Assembly: GCF_019097595.1 (NCBI RefSeq)
Contig: NC_080719.1
Coordinates: 11,135,001-11,199,000, forward strand
DNA length: 64,000 nt
Direction of reading: 5' to 3'
Source: Hemibagrus wyckioides
Taxonomy: Eukaryota; Chordata; Actinopteri; Siluriformes; Bagridae
How positions within the stretch are numbered: the stretch's first letter is position 1; each line of letters starts with the position of its first letter. This document shows, piece after piece, positions 53,716 through 64,000 of this stretch. A program made the translations under genes and the position numbers. A model generated the notes under the pieces. That model saw only the letters and a list, made by a program, of their open reading frames with translations, had not been told where the DNA came from and did not search any database.

Positions 53716-54426
53716 GTAATGTTTAGTTTGTATTGTGCAGTATGTAGTGTGTATTGTGCAGTATTCAGTGTGTATTGTGCAGTATGTAGTGTGTATTGTG
53801 CACTGTGTAGTGTGTAGTAGTGTGTATTGTGCAGTATTTAGTGTGTATTGTGCAGTATTTAGTGTGTATTGTGCACTGGGTAGTGTGTAGTAGTGTGTAT
53901 TGTGCAGTATTAGGTGTGTAGTGTGTAGTATTTAGTGTGTAGTAGTGTGTATTGTGCAGAATTTAGTGTGTTTTGTGTAATGTTCAGTATTTAGTGTGTA
54001 TAGAGGATTGTGTATTGTGCTGTATTTAATGTGCAGTATTTAGTCTGTAGAGAGTATTGTGTAATGTGCAGTATTTAGTGTGTATTGTGTAATGTGCAGT
54101 ATTTAGTGTGTAGTAGTGTATAATGTGCAGTATTTACTGTGTAGTGTGTATTGTATAATGTTAAGCATTTAGTGTATAGTGTATAGTAGTGTATAATGTG
54201 CAGTATTTACTGTGTAGTGTGTATTGTATAATGTTAAGTATTTAGTATATAGTGTATAATAGTGTGTAATGTGCAGTATTTAGTATGTAGAGAGTATTGT
54301 ATAATGTGAAGTATTTAGTGTTATGTGTAGTAGTGTTTATTGTACAGTATTTAGTGTGTAGTAGTGTTTATTGTACAGTATTTAGTGTGTAGTAGTGTTT
54401 ATTGTGCAGTATTTAGTGTGTAGTGG
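53716..54426. repeat. Decayed flank of the 14-bp array, about 21-bp units
   Basis: The monomer changes to AGTGTGTATTGTGCAGTATT, with irregular spacing and insertions such as AGAGAGTATTGTGTAATG. Its order and base composition suggest an older or differently evolved edge of the same array. Confidence 0.85.
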
Positions 54427-54869
54427 TGTTAACCCGAGTCAGATGGAGACACACTGGAGTGTTCAGGAATGAAAATGAATGGTGTGTGTTTGGCAGCACG
54501 GAGAGAAATCCTCCCTGAACACACTTGGCCAGTTTATCACTCTCAGACGCTGAGATAAACCTGAATCACGCTAAACACGAGGCATGTCGTGGTCAGGATC
54601 TGCACAGACGTCCTCCTCCACTCTCTCTAACATACCTTGGGGTTTACACTCCAGTCCAGCAGCTTAAAAAAACCATTAACACCAATCTCTAAATCTGCTC
54701 TGGACTAGGCCACTCCTTCAGACCTAAACACTCTCACACTACATCCATTTTATTTACAAGCTTAAATTATCCTTAAGTTTAACTTTATATCTAGGGTTTG
54801 TTTTTCTTTGAATTTTTTCTTTCTTGTTTTTCTTACATATCATCCTTTTCTTTCTTTCTTTCTTTCTTC

Positions 54870-54916
<47 letters not shown>

Positions 54917-55731
54917 TCCTAATTTTATTACATTTGTTGTTTTAACTCAGTAGAGATTAATTTCCTAATACATCTGACATATAGACATTTCACAGACAGA
55001 TTATAAATATTAATAAAATGTTTAATAATTAATAATCTATGAATATGAATGAAACTAAAAGGGCTGTTTGTGTTGTTTGGGTTTGTTACGAACAGGACAT
55101 TTCCAGTTCCATTTCCCAGCTTCCTCTGTATAACAGACCTACATGTGTTTCACTAGAACATTTTTTTTCTTCTTGTCATTAGTAGTCATTAGTGGTATTT
55201 TATTCATCATTAGTCATCATTGCCTAATTAGGAACAGATGATGTCACTGATGTCATGCAGCAAATAACAGACCACTAATGACTACTAATGAATAAACACA
55301 GTGACAAACAGTTTCATAATATTTGAATTATTTTAGGTCCAAACCTGCCCCTGAATACTAAACAACATCAACAAAAACAACATCTCACACACACACACAC
55401 GCACAGGTTTACTGCATTATTGTGTGTGTGTGTTGTAAAACCCAGAGATTAGAATTAGGATGGATTTTATTGTGACAGTAATACACACAAACATATAAGA
55501 ATAATTCCAAAATCCTTTAAAGAAAAAATAAGATTAAAATGACATAAACGGTGAAATAATAAATTGTGCATGTTTACAAGTCTAATTTCATTTTATGTTC
55601 TTCATTTTATCTTGTTTTCTTTTTTTCCCCAATTTATTTATTTATTTATTCTTAATATTTTTCTTTCTTTTCTTTTCTTTTCTTTTTTCTTCTGCTCATC
55701 CGATGTGCTTTATCTATTTTCTTTCTTTCCA
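54427..55731. other. Intergenic: no gene recognised
   Basis: Normal-complexity DNA at 54430-54780, a (TTTC)n array at 54848-54917, then A/T-rich DNA. The short TAGTCATTAGTGGTATTT region (55180-55290) contains CATTAGTAGTCATTAGTGG and a near-inverted CCACTAATGACTACTAATG, a small imperfect palindrome. Confidence 0.7.
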
Positions 55732-56216
55732 CACAGTATAGCCAAACGTATTAGGACACCTGTTCATCACTAACATGTTTCCATTCAAATACCATGAGCA
55801 TTAATGAAGAGTTGTTCCTATAAGAGACTCCACACTTCTGGGGAGGTTTTCTATTAGATTTTGGAATGAGGCTCAGGGGAATTTCTGTTCATTCAGCCAT
55901 GAGAGCATGGGATCAGACACTGATGATGGGTGAGGAGGTCTGGGGCTTAACTTGGGCTTCAGTTTACCCCAGAGGTGTTCAGTGGGTTGAGTTCAGGTCT
56001 CTGTGCATGTCTTCATGAAGCTTGCTTTGTGCATAGGATTGTTGTCATGCTGGAACAGGTTTAAACCCCATGAACGTCTGTAAAGGGAAATTATAGTGCA
56101 TGAAAAATGTAAAAAGACATTCTATACAATTGCTTCTAAATGTGAGGCAACAGTTAAAGGAAGAGCCACCTATGAGTATGAGGGTCAGGTGTCCACAAAC
56201 TTTTGGCTATACAGTG
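55732..56216. mobile_element. Non-autonomous DNA transposon with about 31-bp inverted termini
   Basis: The left end CACAGTATAGCCAAACGTAT + TAGGACACCTG and the right end CAGGTGTCCACAAACTTTTG + GCTATACAGTG are inverted copies with five or so mismatches. The length is 485 bp. The interior includes GGTTGAGTTCAGGTCTCTGT and ATTGTTGTCATGCTGGAACA, resembling the element at 40043. It has no coding capacity left. A Tc1-like or related origin is likely from the termini, not proven. Confidence 0.8.
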
Positions 56217-57109
56217 TATGTTTTTATGACATATTTTCCCTGTTTCCTTTAGTTCTGTTTCTGTTTCAGTCTGTCGTTGTGAAATGTAATGAGCTAAAAG
56301 CTAAAATATTAGCATTAACAAACAGCAGTTGTTTGTGTGTAAGGTGTGTATGAGTGTATATGAGATCTTTATTATCCTGCATTTCCAAGCAGGTTTCCTC
56401 CTATCTCAGACAATTCGCTTTTTAAAAGTGTCACTTTTCCATTCCTAGAGTGTAGCTGAACCAAAATCCCTGAAGCTGTATCTCTGCGTCAGTCCTAACG
56501 ATCACCACCTGCGAACATGTCCGAGCTCATCCATCGTCCCGACTCATCCGTCGTCCCGACACACTCGGATTAATACGGGTCTGACTCTGAAACACTGCAC
56601 AGGCTCGCAGCGCTCAGGATAAAGTGAGAGAAAGTGGAGTTGAGGAGCGCTGCCGCTGCTTCAGAGTGATTAATTAGCGTTGGAGGAGAAAAACGTAAAG
56701 CGACAGCTGTTTTCATTTCCATATCAGAGCAGAGCCGGAGTGTCAGAACTGCACTGGAGTCATCCATCAGAGCTACAACACTCTCTCCATCTGCACATTT
56801 ATCAGCAAAACACCATCAGATTCAACGTTCAGCACAACTACAACATGATCGCTTATTGATTTGCTAAAACTCCTGCTGTGCTTCTAGTTAAGCAGCACAC
56901 TGTGTTAGCTTTGTTGCAGGGGTGGAGCTGAGATTGTGGGCCGGCCTGGTGAAACTGGTGACACATTCTTTCTCCAGAGTATGTACTTACTGCCTAGGTT
57001 TATGTATCTCATATTTAATGTTTTTAATGTTGTAACTTTTCTAAAGTTGTTGTCCCTAGTCTGCTCCTTATTCAGTGTCACCACACGTTGACTTTGGCAC
57101 AGTTTTTTT
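56217..57109. other. Intergenic: no gene recognised
   Basis: 56440-56880 is non-repetitive and comparatively GC-rich for this region (it includes a direct repeat of CATCCGTCGTCCCGAC). It is a possible conserved element. No coding frame of interest. Confidence 0.6.
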
Positions 57110-57256
57110 TGTCAGATGCCCTTCCGATTTTATCAAGGCTTGGGACTGGCACTGAGAGTTAATCCCTCAGTGGCTGGGTTGGTTCCCTGCCCGGGACTCT
57201 AACCCTGGTCACAGCAATAAGAGCGTGGGATCCTGCTGCTGGACCATCAGGGACCT
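57110..57256 (-). mobile_element. tRNA-Glu-like SINE, copy 2
   Basis: On the minus strand it reads GTCCCTGATGGTCCAGCAGC, AGGATCCCACGCTCTTATTG, then CCAGGGTTAGAGTCCCGGGC and AACCAACCCAGCCACTGAGG. It is the same family and orientation as 40604-40735, with a slightly longer 3' part (CTTGATAAAATCGGAAGGGCATCTG in two pieces). Confidence 0.75.
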
Positions 57257-57570
57257 GATAATGACAGTTAAAATATTTTCTGTTTAAATTAATAGTGAAT
57301 ATTAATGAAGCATGCAGTGGATATAAACGAGTGTGCCATGAATATTAACTAGTATATAATGTCACATCACATTAAACAGAGGAACTTCCTTAAGCAAAGA
57401 AAATAGGCAAGCAGATTATTTTTATTTATTATTTTTTTAATGAAGACCAGCTATCGTTTTATGTTTGTTCATGTGATTGTGAGAGATCCTGATACAACTA
57501 GGTAACTACAGGTGATAAGAAACATGAAAATCAAGATGTGTCAAAGTGTTTATTTACTGTTGGAAAAGAA

Positions 57571-58340
<770 letters not shown>

Positions 58341-58955
58341 TTAGCCCCGTCCCATCATACTTTTAAAGCCATCCACCTGGCCCCGCCTTTTATTTCTGTT
58401 GAGTCATTTACCTGCCCCCCTTTCACAGCTCTCTGGACTTACCTGACCCTACCCTATTAGTTGTCTGAAACTAATCAGCTGTCTAATCCCCATCTTCTCA
58501 GCTCTTTAAAGCCCCATCATCATCTGCACTTACATGGCTCCACACCTTCAATTTTCTGGAGCCGCTCACTTGACCACTTCTCCTTAGCTCTATGGAGTCA
58601 CCTGGCCCCACCACCTCTGCTCTACATTTTAACTAGGCTGTCATTCAGCCTCTTATCTTCTTGCAGTTGTCCACCTGACCCTGCCTCAGTAGTGCTCTAG
58701 AGTCACCCACACCCAGCTTCTTAATTTCTGCAGGCTTCCCCTAGCCACTCCTCCCTGCTTGCTGAAGTGAGGTCAACCCCCCACCCTCTCATCTCACTGA
58801 CGCTATCCACTTGGCCCCGCCTCCTCAGCTCCCTGGAGTCATCTGACCACACTCCTGCACCTCTCATGCCACCAGGACCCTTATCTTTTTGGAGTTGTCT
58901 ACCTGACTCCGCCTCCTCTGCTCCCTGGAGTCACATGACCATGCCCCCTCATTAA
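58341..58955. repeat. Degenerate C/T-rich minisatellite, about 35-50 bp unit
   Basis: Motifs such as GGCCCCGCCTCCTCAGCTCC and CTGGAGTCACCTGACC recur at 58370, 58420, 58590, 58680, 58810, 58845, 58905 and 58925 with strong divergence. The long + strand frames here come from the C/T bias. Confidence 0.75.
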
Positions 58956-59701
58956 AGCATATGTGTGTCTTCACTCCCATTCTGAAGGAGAGGAGTGTGT
59001 TTCATTTCCTAACATTCACATATCTCTACTTCAGGTAAAAGGCAGTAGATCTCTGTCAGCAGTACAGACAACACACACCCTGAGCTCACAGTCTTACACA
59101 CACAACACCAACCATTTCCCCCTGTATTCCTTAGAAAAAGTTTATCGACTAACTGCCCAGTTATGAGACGCAGACAGAGGAGAACATTGATCTTATGTCA
59201 CACTCAGAGGAACACCACTCACACACCAGCCATTTCTGGCATTCTGAGGAAAATCACACACACACACCATTAGTGTATATAAAGCTTCTCAGGTTTGATA
59301 TGAGGACAAGTACAAAGAGTAAAATAAGGCAAAACACTCACATTATTCTTTGCAACTTTAGCTGTGACTCTGTGTCTACTTTATGTAATTTTACTGAGAA
59401 TTTAAAAAAAAAACCCACAAATGGTATATACATTAAAAAAACAAGTGTTACTACACGTGTATAAAGTAGATTAAGAATGACGGACACGGGCGTTATTTAT
59501 CCCCTGACAGACTGTACTTCGCTCAAGCTATGAGGATCTTTTTCTGTCTGTTATTGTCATCTGCTTTTATTTTGGCATACATGCACTGTAGGTCTGTGAA
59601 TATACTTGATTTTGGTTTATAAAAGCAAATAAATAAATGAATACATAAAGGAATTAATAAATAAATAAAATTAAATAAAAAGAAAAAGAAAGAAAGAAAG
59701 A

Positions 59702-59736
<35 letters not shown>

Positions 59737-61458
59737 GTAAATAAGTAAATAAATAAATAAATAAACAAACTGCCCCCCATACACCAAAAAAGGGGAAAAA
59801 ATGGTGTAAAATGAATCAGCATCATTTTAACGTTTTCTTATAAATACAGTATGTAGTTGCTTGTGTATGATATCAGTGATTACACACATAAAAATCATTT
59901 TATGTGAAGAAGTCCCAGGTAATCGGCTGTTACCATAGAAACAATAACCTATTAGAACAAAGCACATTTATATAAAGTATTGCTGATAAAGCTTTTGATA
60001 TAGGAAAGTAATCAACAAATTTTGTTCAGTCAGACTCCAGAATTCAGCAGCGCTGTGTTTATGCTGTGGATACACAATGGAAGTCGAGAACATCAACAGT
60101 TTAAAAGGGGGAAAAAACCCCTAATCCTGGCAGTGACAGACACAAACGATTTGGACGGGCGAATGTTTTTATTCCGTATTGATTTTCCGTAGTTGCTGCA
60201 GGAGAACACATCACAGGTGAAATATGGAGGTTTAAAAATAGAAGATTGCATCGAGTTGTGAAAAATAAAAAAAAAAACAACAGATGGTGAAAATGTTTGT
60301 TAAATGAGACTGTTGTGGCCTTCTGTCTGAGCTGAAACTTGCAGCGTCTGAGAGCAGGGAAGAGACTGACTTAAACACTACAATACCACAGAGCAACTTT
60401 CACTCTGGATGTTCCCTAGGTCCTTCTATAAATTTAGGCTCCTTGGAATTGTCCCTACTTTCCCCTTGTTAGCGTTTGTCAAGAGTTTCTGTTGGTGTTA
60501 GAGGATTAAACAAGTCTTTAAATGAGGAACCTTTTCTGATGCTAGCCCCTGTTTTCCATAGGTACAGAACTAAAAATTAAAGCTAAAGCTAAAACATTGT
60601 TCTGTTTATTTCTGTATTATTTCTCTAGTGCTTTATTAAGGGACATTAAAAGAACATAATTTGCATAGGAGTTAGCTAACAACTAATTAGCCAATAAGAT
60701 ATAAGATTAATGCAAAAAAACACCAATACGTAACCTTAATTTGAAGACACATTTATTCATCTTAAGATTCCTCACAGGAGTTATTTCATGTCTGTTAGCA
60801 TTCAGTGCTAAGTATAATTACGATGCAAGTTATTTTTTTCTCTGTCATTTCCTGAGGTAAATGTTGACGTTGTGGATAGTTCTGTTTTGTTTCTACCCTC
60901 TGTGTGTCTTCACACTGTGTATATAGAAGATTTAATGGCTACATGCTTGCTAAATAGCTAGGATTATTTCTATTTAAGTAACTACTGTATATCTCCCAGT
61001 TGGCTAGCAATAATATTCTGAAATCTTTATTTACTTGAACTGAAAGTGTTTTGTTTGGTATTAAAGACACAAATTCTTTACACACATTTCTTCTGAACAC
61101 ATTTATATATATCTTAGTTTGCATTTTACACTCAATGCGCACACTTTACAGTCCCTTCTGGGCAATACACTCCCTCATATACAGAGGGAACACACACACA
61201 CACTGTGGGGTTGAGAGACCGTTTGCGTCAGATTTTGTCATTCTTGTTGAGCCATAATTTGGTGTTTTACTTCATACAGCTCATCTCTGCTGACTCATGC
61301 TGTTATTAACACACACACACACACACATCATGGTTTTTACACTCTGGTTTTGTTTCTAGGTTGTGTAATTACAGACTTGCTAAGGCTTCATCCCCAAGCG
61401 GCTAATTTCTAATCAGCTGTTGTAAAACGTGTGTGAACACTCACAGACGTGCACACAG

Positions 61459-61497
<39 letters not shown>

Positions 61498-61789
61498 TAC
61501 ACACACACGGCTCAAATAAAATTTTCATAGTGTAGTTTTATTACTGTTTATATAATAACCTAAAATATTATAGAAGTTTATATAATAAAGTATGGAACAA
61601 AAATCTTATATCTATTACATCTGTTTATAAATTAATGAATGAATTGATTAATTAATTAAAAAATAAAATAAAATAAATAAATAAATAAATAAAGCTGCAA
61701 GTATACAATTGACTGTTGCATTATTTTACTATCATATTATATTGAATAATTGTTTATAAATAATTAGTAATGTTGAGCTTTATTTCAAG
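58956..61789. other. Intergenic: A/T-rich, no gene recognised
   Basis: (AAAT)n at 59698-59766, CA tracts at 61190-61202, 61311-61327 and 61467-61492, and (AAAT) units again at 61668-61692. No RNA gene or coding exon recognised. Confidence 0.7.
59698..59766. repeat. (AAAT)n tetranucleotide repeat
   Basis: About 16 AAAT units with a few AAGT variants. Confidence 0.97.
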
Positions 61790-62060
61790 TTCCAATAACC
61801 TGGTGGCATATGTGTGCACACCCCTTACCTTATACTATGTTGAACCACTTTTTCCACCTTCTACAGGCTTTCTTTCGAGAGTCTACAATTTTAATGCACC
61901 TTGATTTGCCAATTTTATTCCATCCTCCTGGCAAACATGCTCCAGATCTTTTAAAGTGCACAGGGAATCTCCTGTGTGTCTTAAGTTTATTGGTGGGGTC
62001 ATTGTGCTGCCCTGTTTTTTCTACTTGTTCATGAGGACCTCCACAGTTTCTGAGGTTCTG
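61785..62060. mobile_element. Probable DNA-transposon relic
   Basis: TGTGTGCACACCCCTTACCT, ATGTTGAACCACTTTTTCCA, GCTCCAGATCTTTTAAAGTG and GGGAATCTCCTGTGTGTCTT in this order resemble a common fish interspersed repeat, recalled by sequence. No terminal repeats were recognised, so the limits are approximate. Confidence 0.45.
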
Positions 62061-62429
62061 CTTATCATATGGTAGGACGCTTTAGATTTAGATACCAGAT
62101 ACAAGGAGTACAAATGTTGTCCAAACACGCTGCCTGGGTGGACAGAGAACGGATCACAAGGCGAGTGGACTTCACTGTGTGTTAAGTAAAGGTGTAATAA
62201 TCAGTTGTAGTGTGTGTTAATTACTAAGAGATCAGGTGCAGGTCTGCATTCCTGTTCTCTGTGGTGTAAATAGGAGTTTGTGTAAACACTAAAGACTGCA
62301 TGTGAACAAGTCGTAATTACAGACAGGATGGTCAGTGTGTTACCTTTTCATCATGGCGGAAGCGAGGACGCTCTGAGAGGATGGAGGATTGAGAAAATGA
62401 GGAATTTGGGAATTTAAAGGCAGGCATGT
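62061..62429. other. Intergenic: no gene recognised
   Basis: Unremarkable mixed-composition DNA between two interspersed repeats. Confidence 0.7.
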
Positions 62430-62712
62430 CAGGACTGGGAGCTCAGTGCATTAGTTAGGGGTTCAAGTCCCGCCTTCGCCTTCCGTGTGGAATTTGTATG
62501 TTGTCTTTGTGCTTCAGGGGTTTCCTTTGGGTCCAAAAAACAGCCGTTGTAAGATGATTGGAATAAGTGTGTGTGATTGTGCCCAGTGATGGGTTGGAAC
62601 CTTGCAGAGTGTCCCTTGCTTTGTGTCCTGAATACCTTGGGAAAGACTCCAGGCTCCAGCTGACCCTATGTAGGATAAGTGCTACAAAAATGGATAGTAT
62701 GGATAGTAGTAA
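62430..62712 (+). mobile_element. tRNA-derived SINE with GGATAGTAT tail
   Basis: The head has GGGAGCTCAGTGCATTAGTT (A-box-like) and GGGGTTCAAGTCCCGCC (B-box). The body reads GTTGTCTTTGTGCTTCAGGG, GATGGGTTGGAACCTTGCAG and GACTCCAGGCTCCAGCTGAC, well known from fish SINEs. It ends in short ATGGATAGT repeats. Confidence 0.8.
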
Positions 62713-63540
62713 AAAAAATATTTTGAGCAAACTGTAGTATTGTAATTGTATATATAGTGAAACTCAATACGATGCAGGTTTTAAAGGTGTCTTTGTACAG
62801 CCTCTTTAATATGCATAACTCATTTAGGATGCATGTTTTGCATTTTTTCTGTATTATCTGACACTTACTGACCTTTGATAATGATTAAGAAGAAGCTGAT
62901 AAATGATATAAGGCTTGATTTTCTTGATGAGCAAAAACAGAGCGCTCACTGACTGGGCTCCTAATGTGCATTACTAAAATAATGATAAATATTAGATCAT
63001 AGCATGTTTGATCTAATCATGTTAGATTATAAAATACATCAGATTATATAAGCAGGTGATGGGCTTGAAGACAGAGAGGAATGGAAAATAGGAATAATGC
63101 AGTGTCTATGATTTAGAAAGTTTTATGATTCATTACAGATGAAATCCTTTAGCTAAACAAACAAACAACTAACTAACTAAATAAATAAATAAATTGAGGG
63201 CTGCTCTCTTTCTTCCACTATTCTGGTGAAGATACTTAAGAGAAACAACGTGATGATGTCATCGAAGCCCGCTGGTTTACAACATATTTCAGGGACTGAA
63301 ACACTCTTAGAATTTTCTCATTTTAAAACACAGATGTGAAAGTCATGCTGTAATTCAGGAAAGAAATTTCATTATGGCATGATTTCCCAAATTCGTATAC
63401 AGATGGCAGACAAATACACAAACACACAAACACTGCAAAGCTTTACAACAGCTTAGTACTACTGAGAAATTAGTTTTGTTTTAATCATCTGTCATTTTCA
63501 CCAAATGGCTAATTGATGCTAATTATTTACCATGGTTTTA
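62713..63540. other. Intergenic: no gene recognised
   Basis: A/T-rich DNA. The 62940-63060 part has several GATTAGAT/ATCTAATC-like short inverted motifs. ACTAAATA units lie at 63167-63192. Confidence 0.7.
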
Positions 63541-64000
63541 TTTGTCTGTCTCTGTGTTTGTTTCTCTTTCTGTTTCTACCTGTTTTTGTCTGTGTATCTA
63601 TCTGAGTGTTTGTTTGTGTGTCTGTTGTTCTGTCAGTCTGTGGGTTTATCTGTCTGTCTGTGTGTCTGAGTATCTGTATGCCTATTTGTTGGTATGCCTG
63701 CCTGAAAATTTGTCTGTGTGTCTGTCTATATGTCTATGTGTCGAAGTATCTCTATGTCTATGTATCTGTCTGTCTGTGAAAGTATGTGTGTATAAATATC
63801 TGTCTGTCTGTCTGTGTGTCAGAGTATCTCTGTGTGTGCATATCTATATGTCTGTCTGTCTGTCAGAGTGTCTGTGTGTAGAAGTTTCTGTCTGTCTGTG
63901 TGTCTGTCCATCTGTGTCAGAGTATTTGTGTGTATGCATATCTGTATGTATGTATGTCTGTCTGTCTGTCTGTGTGTAGAAGTTTCTGTCTGTCTGTGTG
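63541..64000. repeat. GTCTGT-rich degenerate repeat, running off the window
   Basis: TCTGTCTGTCTGTGTGTC and AGAGTATCTCTGTGTGT-type units of about 50-70 bp recur (e.g. GTGTAGAAGTTTCTGTCTGT at about 63876 and 63974). The 145-codon Cys/Val/Leu-rich frame is an artefact. Confidence 0.9.

Noticed and set aside
47511..54426. Possible telomeric or interstitial telomere repeat
   Set aside because: The monomer TAATGTGTAGTG-like sequence is 14 bp and does not contain TTAGGG units.
62455..62730. Minus-strand frame of 91 codons
   Set aside because: It is entirely within the tRNA-derived SINE at 62430-62712 and its tail.

Overview
This is a 64-kb piece of a ray-finned fish nuclear genome. The signs are a vertebrate gene with small exons and GT-AG introns, very dense (CA)n/(GT)n/(CT)n microsatellites, and several tRNA-derived SINEs and non-autonomous DNA transposons of the kind common in teleosts. 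An otophysan such as a catfish is possible, but the sequence alone does not settle the species.

One protein-coding gene is recognisable: the Eph receptor tyrosine kinase EPHB3, on the + strand. Fifteen coding exons run from 5245 to the stop codon at 22055-22057. They encode about 957 residues in order: ephrin-binding domain, cysteine-rich region, two fibronectin III domains, transmembrane helix, juxtamembrane tyrosines, kinase domain, SAM domain and a C-terminal VQV. All phases join without a frameshift, and every catalytic motif looked for is intact. The first exon (start codon and signal peptide) was not found in bases 1-5244, so the gene is 5'-incomplete here. A 3' UTR of at least about 1 kb follows.

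Layout. 1-5244: intron 1 or upstream DNA with microsatellites, two SINE relics and an inverted duplication. 5245-22057: EPHB3 coding exons, with a 70-bp minisatellite in the first intron after exon 2. 22058 to about 23100: 3' UTR containing a small inverted-repeat element. About 23100-64000: no gene recognised; this part holds interspersed repeats (about 31.9, 37.9-38.8, 40.0-40.7, 55.7-56.2, 57.1, 61.8 and 62.4 kb) and a series of unrelated tandem arrays: 36/32-bp (33.0-34.7 kb), about 33-bp (36.1-36.6 kb), 36-bp (42.5-42.8 kb), 20-bp (44.1-45.5 kb), and a very large 14-bp array (47.5-53.7 kb) with a decayed flank to 54.4 kb.

I found no undescribed multi-gene system. The most interesting signals are (1) simple repeats placed directly at EPHB3 splice sites, including TG tracts in the polypyrimidine position of three acceptors and CA tracts just after weak donors, and (2) higher-order structure inside the 14-bp and 20-bp arrays. 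Most long open frames in the window are by-products of tandem repeats and are not annotated as genes.
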